33,580 nucleotides of DNA from contig NW_003146588.1 in the NCBI RefSeq assembly GCF_000003605.2, positions 1-33,580 on the forward strand, written 5' to 3'. Numbering within the stretch: position 1 is the first letter of the stretch; each line of letters opens with the position of its first letter. This document shows positions 1-9,619 of this stretch, piece after piece. The translations under genes were made by a program, and so were the position numbers. The notes below the pieces were generated by a model, which ran no database searches, was not told the DNA's origin, and was given only the letters and a program-made list of their open reading frames with translations. This DNA is from Saccoglossus kowalevskii. Its lineage: Eukaryota > Hemichordata > Enteropneusta > Harrimaniidae.

Positions 1-216
1 TCATGTATCAGTCACATACAACAATCATGTATCAGGTCACATACAACAGTTCATGTATCAGGTCACATTACAACAGTACATGCATTCGGGTAACACTACA
101 ACAATTCATGTGTTCAGGTCACATTACAACAATTCATGTATTCAGGTCACATTACAACAGTACATGCATTCGGGTAACACTACAACATTTCATGTGTTCA
201 GGTCACATTACAACAG

Positions 217-231
217 TTCATGTCACTAGAG
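217..231 (+). repeat. 15-bp half-unit module (TTCATGTCACTAGAG), first example
   Basis: Here a 15-bp piece precedes a normal TTCATGTATTC, so the local unit is 43 bp instead of 28. The same module recurs throughout the long blocks (for example at about 541-555, 2104-2118 and 13448-13462). In the form GTTCGTGTCACTAGAG it also lies just right of almost every spacer. It contains the palindrome CTAG and a forward TAG stop. It is a marker for phasing long blocks against each other. Confidence 0.85.
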
Positions 232-371
232 TTCATGTATTCAGGTCACATTATTACAGTTCATGTGTTCAGGTCACATTACAACAGTTGATGTATTCAG
301 GTCACATTACAACAATTCATGTGTTCAGGTCACATTACAACAGTTCATGTATTCAGGTCACATTGCAACAG

Positions 372-399
372 TTCATGTATTCAGGTCACATTACAACAG
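372..399 (+). repeat. Reference 28-bp monomer
   Basis: A perfect consensus unit. It begins TTCATG, carries TTCAGGTCACATTAC in the middle and ends CAACAG. It has no stop codon in any forward frame when tandemly joined. On the reverse strand it contains TAA and TGA, which block all three reverse frames because 28 is not a multiple of 3. Confidence 0.97.
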
Positions 400-1038
400 T
401 TCATGTGTTCAGGTCACATTACAACAGCTCATGTGTTCAGGTCACATTACAACAGTTCATGCATACAGGTCACATTACAACAGTTCATGCATTCGGGTAA
501 CACTACAACATTTCATGTGTTCAGGTCACACTACAACCGTTCATGTCACTAGAGTTCATATATTCAGGTCACATTACAACAGTTCATGCATTCAGGTCAT
601 ATTACAACAGTTCGTGCATTCAGGTCACATTACAACAGTTCATGTGTTAAGGTCACATTACAACTGTTCATGCATTCAGGTTACATTACAACAGTTCATG
701 TCACTAGAGTTGGTACATTCAGGTCACATTACAACTGTTCATGCATTCAGGTCACATTACAACCGTTCATGTATTCAGGTCACATTACAACAGTTCATGC
801 ATTCGGGTCTCATAACAGGTAATGCCTTCAGGTCACATTACAACAGTTCATGTATTCAGGTCACATTACAATAGTTCATGTATTCAGGTCACATTGCAAC
901 AGTTCATGTACTCAGATCACATAGCAACAGTTCATGTATTCAGGTCACATTACAACAGTTCATGCATTGGGGTAACACTACAACAGTTCATGTATTCAGG
1001 TCACATTATTACAGTTCATGTGTTCAGGTCACATTACA

Positions 1039-1290
1039 TCAGTAAAACAAGCAGAACGCTTGTAAAAACAAAATGGCCACCAGTCCGCCATTTTATGTCG
1101 AATCATGAAAAATGTGCATCAGTAACCCACCATGACTGATGTCAATGCCATGTTTATATGATATCGGTCAAGGCATTCCAAGAAACGGTTGATGACATGT
1201 TTGATTTTGTGATTTTATTTGTTTTTGACAAAAATGGCTGTCAGTCGGATAAATCTCAATAAAAATGATAAAATAACTGAAAACGACCTT
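1039..1290 (+). repeat. Spacer 1 (reference type A spacer, 252 bp)
   Basis: Non-monomeric segment between CACATTACA on the left and GCAACAGTTCG on the right. Visible structures: inverted repeat ACAAGC/GCTTGT (1047-1052 and 1058-1063, 5-nt loop); inverted repeat AAAATGGC/GCCATTTT (1070-1077 and 1087-1094, 9-nt loop); CCGCCATTTT at 1085-1094; direct repeat CATCAGTAA at 1037-1045 and 1117-1125; inverted repeat AATGCC/GGCATT (1144-1149 and 1172-1177); GATATC; and the odd palindrome TTTTTGACAAAAA at 1222-1234. It has about nine CpGs, against none in the consensus monomer. This copy carries the ATGGCTGTC and AATAAAAATG variants. No conserved frame; I see no tRNA-like promoter or terminal inverted repeat. 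Confidence 0.92.
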
Positions 1291-1504
1291 GCAACAGTTC
1301 GTGTCACTAGAGTTCATGTGTTCAGGTCAAATTACAAAAGTTCATGTATTCAGGTCACATTACAACAGTTCATGTATTCAGGTCACATTGCAACAGTTCA
1401 TGTATTCAGGTCATATTGCAACAGTTCATGTATTCAGGTCACATTACAATAGTTCATGTATTCAGGTCACATTGCAACAGTTCATGTATTCAGGTCACAT
1501 TACA
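1291..1504. repeat. Monomer block 1 (214 bp)
   Basis: Equals the 186-bp class plus one 28-bp unit. It opens with GTTCGTGTCACTAGAG, then the AGGTCAAATTACAAAAG unit that follows most spacers. It contains one GGTCATATTGC unit. Confidence 0.9.
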
Positions 1505-1756
1505 TCAGTAAAACAAGCAGAACGCTTGTAAAAACAAAATGGCCACCAGTCCGCCATTTTATGTCGAATCATGAAAAATGTGCATCAGTAACCCACCATG
1601 ACTGATGTCAATGCCATGTTTATATGATATCGGTCAAGGCATTCCAAGAAACGGTTGATGACATGTTTGATTTTGTGATTTTATTTGTTTTTGACAAAAA
1701 TGACCGTCAGTCGGATAAATCTCAATGAAAATGATAAAATAACAGAAAACGACCTT
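1505..1756 (+). repeat. Spacer 2 (type A)
   Basis: 252 bp, ATGACCGTC variant with AACAGAAAAC near the right end. Its right part matches truncated spacer 38 (offset 28,714). Confidence 0.92.
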
Positions 1757-3078
1757 GCAACAGTTCGTGTCACTAGAGTTCATGTGTTTAGGTCAAATTA
1801 CAAGAGTTCATGTATTCAGGTCACATTACAACAGTTCATGCATACAGGTCACATTACAACAGTTCATGCATTCGGGTAACACTACAACATTTCATGTGTT
1901 CAGGTCACATTACAACCGCTCATGTCACTAGAGTTCGTGTATTCAGGTCACATTACAACAGTTCATGCATTCAGGTCATATTACAACAGTTCGTGCATTC
2001 AGGTCACATTACAACAGTTCATGTATTCAGGTAACATTACAACCGTTCATGCATTCAGGTCACATTACAACAGTTCATGCATTCAGGTTACATTACTACA
2101 GTTCATGTCACTAGAGTTGATACATTCAGGTCACATTACAACTGTTCATGCATTCAGGTCACATTACAACCGTTCATGTATTCAGGTCACATTACAAAAG
2201 TTCATGTATTCAGGTAACATTACAACCGTTCATGCATTCAGGTCACATTACAACAGTTCATGCATCCGGGTCTCATTATAACAGGTAATGCATTCAGGTC
2301 ACATTACAACAGTTCATGTATTCAGAACACATTACAACAATTCATGTATTCAGGTCACATTACAACAGTTAATGCATTCAGATCACATAGCAACAGTTCA
2401 TGTATTCAGGTCACATTACAACAATTCATGTATTCAGGTCACATTACAACAGTTCATGTATTCAGGTCACATTACAACAGTACATGCATTCGGGTAACAC
2501 TACAACAATTCATGTGTTCAGGTCACATTACAACAATTCATGTATTCAGGTCACATTACAACAGTACATGCATTCGGGTAACACTACAACATTTCATGTG
2601 TTCAGGTCACATTACAACAGTTCATGTCACTAGAGTTCATGTATTCAGGTCACATTATTACAGTTCATGTGTTCAGGTCACATTACAACAGTTGATGTAT
2701 TCAGGTCACATTACAAAAGTTCATGTATTCAGGTCACATTACAACAGTTCATGTATTCAGGTCACATTGCAACAGTTCATGTATTCAGGATACATTACAA
2801 TAGTTCATGTATTCAGGTCACATTGCAACAGTTCATGTATTCAGGTCACATTACAACAGTTCATGTATTCAGGTCACATTACAACAGTTCATGCATTCGG
2901 GTAACACTACAACAGTTCATGTATTCAGGTCACATTATTACAGTTCATGTGTTCAGGTCACATTACAACAGGTCATGTATTCAGGTCACATTACAACAGT
3001 TCATGCACTCAGGTCACATACAACAGTTCATGTATTCAGGTCACATTACAACAATTCACGCATTCACGTCACATTACA
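1757..3078. repeat. Monomer block 2 (long, 1322 bp)
   Basis: About 47 units. Holds the cryptic unit GCATCCGGGTCTCATTATAA (about 2263-2282), CGGGTAACAC units, 15-bp modules and a terminal stretch common to 409-bp blocks. From 1757 to about 2705 it matches 30,471 to about 31,419; the match ends at TTACAAAAG here versus TTACAACAA there. Confidence 0.9.
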
Positions 3079-3330
3079 TCAGTAAAACAAGCAGAACGCT
3101 TGTAAAAACAAAATGGCCACCAGTCCGCCATTTTATGTCGAATCATGAAAAATGTGCACCAGTAACCCACCATGACTGATGTCAATGCCATGTTTATATG
3201 ATATCAGTCAAGGCATTCCAAGAAACGGTTGATGACATGTTTGATTTTGTGATTTTATTTGTTTTTGACAAAAATGACCGTCAGTCGGATAAATCTCAAT
3301 GAAATTGATCAAATAACTGAAAACGACCTT
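3079..3330 (+). repeat. Spacer 3 (type A)
   Basis: Private changes: GTGCACCAG, ATATCAGTC and GAAATTGATC. ATGACC variant. Pairs with spacer 17 (offset 11,588). Confidence 0.92.
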
Positions 3331-3516
3331 GCAACAGTTCGTGTCACTAGAGTTCATGTGTTCGGGTCAAATTACAAAAGTTCAAGTATTCAGGTCACAT
3401 TACAACAGTTCATGTATTCAGGTCATATTGCAACAGTTCATGTATTCAGGTCACATTACAATAGTTCATGTATTCAGGTCACATTGCAACAGTTCATGTA
3501 TTCAGGTCACATTACA
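3331..3516. repeat. Monomer block 3 (186-bp class)
   Basis: Minimal block: module, AAATTACAAAAG unit, then four to five monomers with the ATTGCAAC/CAATAG alternation. The rare TTCAAGTATTC at about 3381 is shared with block 17 at about 14,969. Confidence 0.9.
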
Positions 3517-3767
3517 TCAGTAAAACAAGCAGAACGCTTGTAAAAACAAAATGGCCACCAGTCCGCCATTTTATGTCGAATCATGAAAAATGTGCATCAG
3601 TAACCCACCATGACTGATGTCAATGCTATGTTTATATGATATCGGTCAAGGCATTCCAAGAAACGGTGATGACATGTTTGATTTTGTGATTTTATTTGTT
3701 TTTGACAAAAATGACCGTCAGTCGGATAAATCTCAATGAAAATGATAAAATAACTGAAAACGACCTT
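3517..3767 (+). repeat. Spacer 4 (type A, 251 bp)
   Basis: ACGGTGATG has lost one T relative to ACGGTTGATG. It carries AATGCTATG, shared only with spacer 18. The one-base loss lets a reverse-strand frame run 65 codons, which is not preserved in most copies. Confidence 0.92.
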
Positions 3768-3953
3768 GCAACAGTTCGTGTCACTAGAGTTCATGTGTTC
3801 AGGTCAAATTACAAAAGTTCATGCATTCAGGTCACATTACAACAGTTCATGTATTCAGGTCATATTGCAACAGTTCATGTATTCAGGTCACATTACAATA
3901 GTTCATGTATTCAGGTCACATTGCAACAGTTCATGTATTCAGGTCAAATTACA
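3768..3953. repeat. Monomer block 4 (186-bp class)
   Basis: Minimal block with GGTCATATTGC and a final GGTCAAATTACATCAG junction, shared with block 7. Confidence 0.9.
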
Positions 3954-4205
3954 TCAGTAAAACAAGCAGAACGCTTGTAAAAACAAAATGGCCACCAGTC
4001 CGCCATTTTATGTAGAATCATGAAAAATGTGCATCAGTAACCCACCATGACTGATGTCAATGCCATGTTTATATGATATCGGTCAAGGCATTCCAAGAAA
4101 CGGTTGATGACATGTTTGATTTTGTGATTTTATTTGTTTTTGACAAAAATGGCCGTCAGTCGGATAAATCTCAATGAAAATGATAAAATAACTGAAAACG
4201 ACCTT
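3954..4205 (+). repeat. Spacer 5 (type A)
   Basis: 252 bp, ATGGCCGTC variant; private ATGTAGAATC for ATGTCGAATC. Confidence 0.92.
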
Positions 4206-4614
4206 GCAACAGTTCGTGTCACTAGAGTTCATGTGTTCAGGTCAAATTACAAAAGTTCATGTATTCAGGTCACATTACAACAGTTCATGTATTCAGGTCA
4301 CATTGCAACAGTTCATGTATTCAGGTCACATTACAATAGTTCATGTATTCAGGTCACATTGCAACAGTTCATGTATTCAGGTCACATTACAACAGTTCAT
4401 GTATTCAGGTCACATTACAACAGTTCATGCATTCGGGTTACACTACAACAGTTCATGTATTCAGGTCACATTATTACAGTTCATGTGTTCAGGTCACATT
4501 ACAACAGGTCATGTATTCAGGTCACATTACAACAGTTCATGCACTCAGGTCACATACAACAGTTCATGTATTCAGGTCACATTACAACAATTCACGCATT
4601 CACGTCACATTACA
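4206..4614. repeat. Monomer block 5 (409-bp class)
   Basis: The 186-bp head is followed by a fixed tail: GCATTCGGGT unit, ATTATTACAG unit, CAACAGGTCATG unit, GCACTCAGGTCACATACAAC (short unit), then TTCACGCATTCACGTCACAT before the next spacer. The same tail closes blocks 8, 14, 18 and 37. Confidence 0.9.
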
Positions 4615-4864
4615 TCAGTAAAACAAGCAGAACGCTTGTAAAAATAAAATGGCCACCAGTCCGCCATTTTATGTCGAATCATGAAAAATGTGCATCAGTA
4701 ACCCACCATGACTGATGTCAATGCCATGTTTATATATCGGTCAAGGCATTCCAAGAAACGGTTGATGGCATGTTTGATTTTGTGATTTTATTTGTTTTTG
4801 ACAAAAAATGGCCGTCAGTCGGATAAATCTCAATGAAAATGATAAAATAACTGAAAACGACCTT
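4615..4864 (+). repeat. Spacer 6 (type A, 250 bp)
   Basis: Three-base deletion giving TTATATATCGG, and one extra A in AAAAAATGGCC. Both changes are shared with spacer 36, about 24.6 kb away. Confidence 0.92.
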
Positions 4865-5051
4865 GCAACAGTTCGTGTCACTAGAGTTCATGTGTTCAGG
4901 TCAAATTACAAAAAGTTCATGTATTCAGGTCACATTACAACAGTTCATGTATTCAGGTCACATTGCAATAGTTCATGTATTCAGGTCACATTACAATAGT
5001 TCACGTATTCAGGTCACATTGCAACAGTTCATGTACTCAGGTCACATTACA
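4865..5051. repeat. Monomer block 6 (187 bp)
   Basis: 186-bp class with one extra A (ATTACAAAAAGTTC). ATTGCAATAG and TTCACGTATTC units are shared with blocks 33 and 36. Confidence 0.9.
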
Positions 5052-5303
5052 TCAGTAAAACAAGCAGAACGCTTGTAAAAACAAAATGGCCACCAGTCCG
5101 CCATTTTATGTCGAATCATGAAAAATGTGCATCAGTAACCCACCATGACTGATGTCAATGCCATGTTTATATGATATCGGTCAAGGCATTCCAAGAAACG
5201 GTTGATGACATGTTTGATTTTGTGATTTTATTTGTTTTTGACAAAAATGACCGTCAGTCGGATAAATCTCAATGAAAATGATAAAATAACTGAAAACGAC
5301 CTT
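5052..5303 (+). repeat. Spacer 7 (type A)
   Basis: 252 bp, ATGACCGTC variant, otherwise close to consensus. Confidence 0.92.
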
Positions 5304-5489
5304 GCAACAGTTCGTGTCACTAGAGTTCATGTGTTCAGGTCAAATTACAAAAGTTCATGCATTCAGGTCACATTACAACAGTTCATGTATTCAGGTCATA
5401 TTGCAACAGTTCATGTATTCAGGTCACATTACAATAGTTCATGTATTCAGGTCACATTGCAACAGTTCATGTATTCAGGTCAAATTACA
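5304..5489. repeat. Monomer block 7 (186-bp class)
   Basis: Same variant order as block 4, including the GGTCAAATTACATCAG junction. Confidence 0.9.
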
Positions 5490-5741
5490 TCAGTAAAACA
5501 AGCAGAACGCTTGTAAAAACAAAATGGCCACCAGTCCGCCATTTTATGTCGAATCATGAAAAATGTGCATCAGTAACCCACCATGACTGATGTCAATGCC
5601 ATGTTTATATGATATCGGTCAAGGCATTCCAAGAAACGGTTGATGACATGTTTGATTTTGTGATTTTATTTTTTTTGACAAAAATGGCTGTCAGTCGGGA
5701 TAAATCTCAATAAAAATGATAAAATAACTGAAAACGACCTT
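5490..5741 (+). repeat. Spacer 8 (type A)
   Basis: Carries TATTTTTTTTGAC in place of TATTTGTTTTTGAC and an extra G in CAGTCGGGAT. Shares ATGGCTGTC and AATAAAAATG with spacers 1 and 16. Confidence 0.92.
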
Positions 5742-6150
5742 GCAACAGTTCGTGTCACTAGAGTTCATGTGTTCAGGTCAAATTACAAAAGTTCATGTAT
5801 TCAGGTCACATTACAACAGTTCATGTATTCAGGTCACATTGCAACAGTTCATGTATTCAGGTCACATTACAATAGTTCATGTATTCTGGTCACATTGCAA
5901 CAGTTCATGTATTCAGGTCACATTACAACAGTTCATGTATTCAGGTCACATTACAACAGTTCATGCATTCGGGTAACACTACAACAGTTCATGTATTCAG
6001 GTCACATTATTACAGTTCATGTGTTCAGGTCACATTACAACAGGTCATGTATTCAGGTCACATTACAACAGTTCATGCACTCAGGTCACATACAACAGTT
6101 CATGTATTCAGGTCACATTACAACAATTCACGCATTCACGTCACATTACA
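5742..6150. repeat. Monomer block 8 (409-bp class)
   Basis: Same tail as block 5. The rare GTATTCTGGTCAC at about 5882 is shared with block 16 at about 13,144 (offset 7,262). Confidence 0.9.
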
Positions 6151-6402
6151 TCAGTAAAACAAGCAGAACGCTTGTAAAAACAAAATGGCCACCAGTCCGC
6201 CATTTTATGTCGAATCATGAAAAATGTGCATCAGTAACCCACCATGACTGATGTCATTGCCATGTTTATATGATATCGGTCAAGGCATTCCAAGAAACGG
6301 TTGATGACATGTTTGATTTTGTGATTTTATTTGTTTTTGACAAAAATGACCGTCAGTCGGATAAATCTCAATGAAAATGATAAAATAACTGAAAACGACC
6401 TT
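6151..6402 (+). repeat. Spacer 9 (type A)
   Basis: 252 bp, ATGACC variant, private GTCATTGCC for GTCAATGCC. The block to its right opens with GCATTCAGG instead of the usual AAATTACAAAAG unit. Confidence 0.92.
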
Positions 6403-6725
6403 GCAACAGTTCGTGTCACTAGAGTTCATGCATTCAGGTCACATTACAACCGTTCATGTATTCAGGTCACATTACAACAGTTCATGCATTCGGGTCTCAT
6501 AACAGGTAATGCCTTCAGGTCACATTACAACAGTTCATGTATTCAGGTCACATTACAATAGTTCATGTATTCAGGTCACATTGCAACAGTTCATGTACTC
6601 AGATCACATAGCAACAGTTCATGTATTCAGGTCACATTACAACAGTTCATGCATTGGGGTAACACTACAACAGTTCATGTATTCACGTCACATTATTACA
6701 GTTCATGTGTTCAGGTCACATTACA
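6403..6725. repeat. Monomer block 9 (323 bp)
   Basis: Lacks the usual AAATTACAAAAG head. From about 6428 it matches the end of block 0 (GGGTCTCATAACAGGTAATG, GTACTCAGATCAC and GCATTGGGGT units), as if a spacer-head had recombined into a block-0 type tail. Confidence 0.88.
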
Positions 6726-6977
6726 TCAGTAAAACAAGCAGAACGCTTGTAAAAACAAAATGGCCACCAGTCCGCCATTTTATGTCGAATCATGAAAAAT
6801 GTGCATCAGTAACCCACCATGACTGATGTCAATGCCATGTTTATATGATATCGGTCAAGGCATTCCAAGAAACGGTTGATGACATGTTTGATTTTGTGAT
6901 TTTATTTGTTTTTGACAAAAATGGCCGTCAGTCGGATAAATCTCAATAAAAATGATAAAATAACTGAAAACGACCTT
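6726..6977 (+). repeat. Spacer 10 (type A)
   Basis: 252 bp, ATGGCCGTC with AATAAAAATG, like spacer 21. Confidence 0.92.
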
Positions 6978-7355
6978 GCAACAGTTCGTGTCACTAGAGT
7001 TCATGTGTTCAGGTCAAATTACAAAAGTTCATGTATTCAGGTCACATTACAACAGTTCATGTATTCACGTCACATTGCAACAGTTCATGTATTCAGTCAC
7101 ATTACAATAGTTCATGTATTCAGTCACATTGCAACAGTTCATGTATTCAGGTCACATTACAACAGTTCATGTATTTAGGTCACATTACAACAGTTCAGGT
7201 ATTCAGGTCACATTACAACAGTTCATGATTAACATGTCACATACAACAGTTCATGCATTCGGGTAACGTACAACATTTCATGTGTTCAGGTCACAGACAA
7301 CAGTTCATGTATTCAGGTCACATTACAACAATTCACGCATTCAGGTTACATTACA
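6978..7355. repeat. Monomer block 10 (378 bp, degenerate)
   Basis: The most decayed block. It has several 27-bp units with ATTCAGTCAC (one G lost, about 7095 and 7122), GTATTTAGG, TTCAGGTATTC, the disrupted CATGATTAACATGTCAC (about 7224), CGGGTAACGTACAAC and GGTCACAGACAAC. It leads into the divergent type B spacer 11. Confidence 0.88.
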
Positions 7356-7606
7356 ACTGTAAAATGAACAGAACGCTTGTAAAAACAAAATGGCCACCAG
7401 TCCGCCATTTTGAATCGAATCATGAAAAATGTGCATCAGTAACCCACCATGACTGATGTCAATGCCATGTTTAAATGATATCGGTCAAGGCATTCCAAGG
7501 AACGGTTGATGACATGTTTGATTTTGTGATTATATTCGTTTTTGACTAAAATGGCCATCAGTCGGATAAATCTCCTTGAAAACGAAAAATAACTGAAAAC
7601 GACCTT
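7356..7606 (+). repeat. Spacer 11 (type B)
   Basis: Divergent along its whole length: CTGTAAAATGAACAG at the left, TTTTGAATCGAATC, TTTAAATGATATCGG, GATTATATTCG, GACTAAAATGGCCATC and CTCCTTGAAAACG. Its left flank is CAACTG (7354-7359), and CAACAG resumes at 7608. Only spacer 39 is also type B throughout. Confidence 0.9.
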
Positions 7607-8325
7607 GCAACAGTTCGTGTCACTAGAGTTCATGTGTTCAGGTCACATTACAACAATTCATGTATTCAGGTCACATTGCAACAGTTCATGTATTCAGGTC
7701 ACATTACAACAGTTCATGTGTTCAGGTCACATTACAACAGTTCATGTGTTCAGGTCACATTACAACAGTTCATGCATACAGGTCACATTACAACAGTTCA
7801 TGCATTCGAGTAACACTACAACATTTCATGTGTTCAGCTCACACTACAACCGTTCATGTCACTAGAGTTCATGTATTCTGGTCATATTACAACAGTTCGT
7901 GCATTCAGGTCACATTACAACAGTTCATGTGTTAAGGTCACATTACAACAGTTCATGTCACTAGAGTTGATATATTCAGGTCACATTACAACTGTTCATG
8001 CATTCAGGTCACATTACAACCGTTCATGTATTTAGGTCACATTACAACAGTTCATGCATTCGGGTCTCATTATAACAGGTAATGCCTTCAGGTCACATTA
8101 CAACAGTTCATGTATTCAGGTCACATTACAACAGTTCATGCATTGGGGTAACACTACAACAGTTCATGTATTCAGGTCACATTATTACAGTTCATGTGTT
8201 CAGGTCACATTACAACAGGTCATGTATTCAGGTCACATTACAACAGTTCATGCACTCAGGTCACATAAAACAGTTCATGTATTCAGGTCACATTACAACA
8301 ATTCACGCATTCACGTCACATTACA
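7607..8325. repeat. Monomer block 11 (719 bp)
   Basis: About 25 units. The left half resembles blocks after type B-like spacers (TGCATACAGG, CGAGTAACAC and 15-bp modules); the right half has the GGGTCTCATTATAACAGG unit and the 409-class tail. The CACATAAAACAG short unit is shared with blocks 18, 23, 27 and 28. Confidence 0.9.
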
Positions 8326-8577
8326 TCAGTAAAACAAGCAGAACGCTTGTAAAAACAAAATGGCCACCAGTCCGCCATTTTATGTCGAATCATGAAAAAT
8401 GTGCATCAGTAACCCACCATGACTGATGTCAATGCCATGTTTATATGATATCGGTCAAGGCATTCCAATAAACGGTTGATGGCATGTTTGATTTTGTGAT
8501 TTTATTTGTTTTTGACAAAAATGGCCGTCAGTCGGATAAATCTCAATGAAAATGATAAAATAACTGAAAACGACCTT
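8326..8577 (+). repeat. Spacer 12 (type A)
   Basis: 252 bp; CCAATAAACGG private; GATGGCATG and ATGGCCGTC variants. Confidence 0.92.
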
Positions 8578-9367
8578 GCAACAGTTCGTGTCACTAGAGT
8601 TCATGTGTTCAGGTCAAATTACAAAAGTTCATGTATTCAGGTCACATTGCAACAGTTCATGTATTCAGGTCACATTAAAACAGTTCATGTATTCAGGTCA
8701 CATTACAACAGTTCATGCATTCGGGTAACACTACAACATTTCATGTGTTCAGGTCACATTACAACACTTCATGTCACTAGACTTCATGTATTCAGGTCAC
8801 ATTACAACAGTTCATGCATTCAGGTCACATTGCAACAGTTCGTGTATTCAGGTCACATTACAATAGTTCATGTATTCAGGTCACATTGCAACAGTTCATG
8901 TATTCAGGTCACATTACAACAGTTCATGTATTCAGGTCACATTACAACAGTTCATGCATTCGGGTAACACTACAACATTTCATGTATTCAGGTCACATTA
9001 CAACAGTTCATGTCACTAGAGTTCATGTATTCAGGTCACATTACAACAGTTCATGCATTCAGGTCATATTACAACAGTTCGTGCATTCAGGTCACATTAC
9101 AACAGTTCATGTGTTAAGGTCACATTACAACAGTTCATGCATTCAGGTCACATTACAACAGTTCATGTCACTAGAGTTGATGCATTCAGGCCACATTACA
9201 ACTGTTCATGCATTCAGGTCGCATTACAACCGTTCATGTATTCAGGTCACATTACAACCGTTCAAGCATTCAGGTCACATTATTACAGTTCATGCACTCA
9301 GGTCACATACAACAGTTCATGTATTCATGTCACATTACAACAATTCACGCATTCACGTCATATTACA
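8578..9367. repeat. Monomer block 12 (790 bp)
   Basis: Homologous in variant order to blocks 29 and 30 (both 819 bp) and to the start of block 19: CACATTAAAACAG unit, ACAACACTTCATGTCACTAG, GGCCACATTAC and GGTCGCATTAC units. It ends in the CACGTCATATTACATCAG junction. Confidence 0.9.
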
Positions 9368-9619
9368 TCAGTAAAACAAGCAGAACGCTTGTAAAAACAA
9401 AATGGCCACCAGTCCGCCATTTTATGTCGAATCATGAAAAATGTGCATCAGTAACCCACCATGACTGATGTCAATGCCATGTTTATATGATATCGGTCAA
9501 GGCATTCCAAGAAACGGTTGATGGCATGTTTGATTTTGTGATTTTATTTGTTTTTGACAAAAATGGCCGTCAGTCAGATAAATCTCAATGAAAATGATAA
9601 AATAACTGAAAACGACCTT
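9368..9619 (+). repeat. Spacer 13 (type A)
   Basis: 252 bp; private CAGTCAGATAAAT, and the module at its right reads TTCGTATCACTAG. Confidence 0.92.

Larger units (their letters stand above)
1..1038. repeat. Monomer block 0 (long), truncated at window start
   Basis: About 37 monomers in fixed variant order, including several 15-bp modules and CGGGTAACAC units. The first ~60 bases have shortened units (GTATCAG, CACATACAAC), each one base short in a T run. From about 61 onward it matches 11,774 onward (offset 11,713), and up to about 798 it matches 32,176-32,913. Confidence 0.9.

Noticed and set aside
480-510. CENP-B box (TTCG....A..CGGG)
   Set aside because: ATTCGGGTAACAC and GTTCGTGTCACTAGAG share only parts of the motif; none of those I checked contains both TTCG and a correctly spaced CGGG.
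1039-1290. MITE with terminal inverted repeats
   Set aside because: The spacer ends (TCAGTAAAAC and AACGACCTT) are not complementary; the inverted repeats present are internal and short.
1291-1320. RNA polymerase III B box (GTTCGTGTC) implying a SINE
   Set aside because: It differs from GWTCRANNC at the invariant A, no convincing A box lies upstream, and the motif also occurs in plain array as GTTCATGTC.
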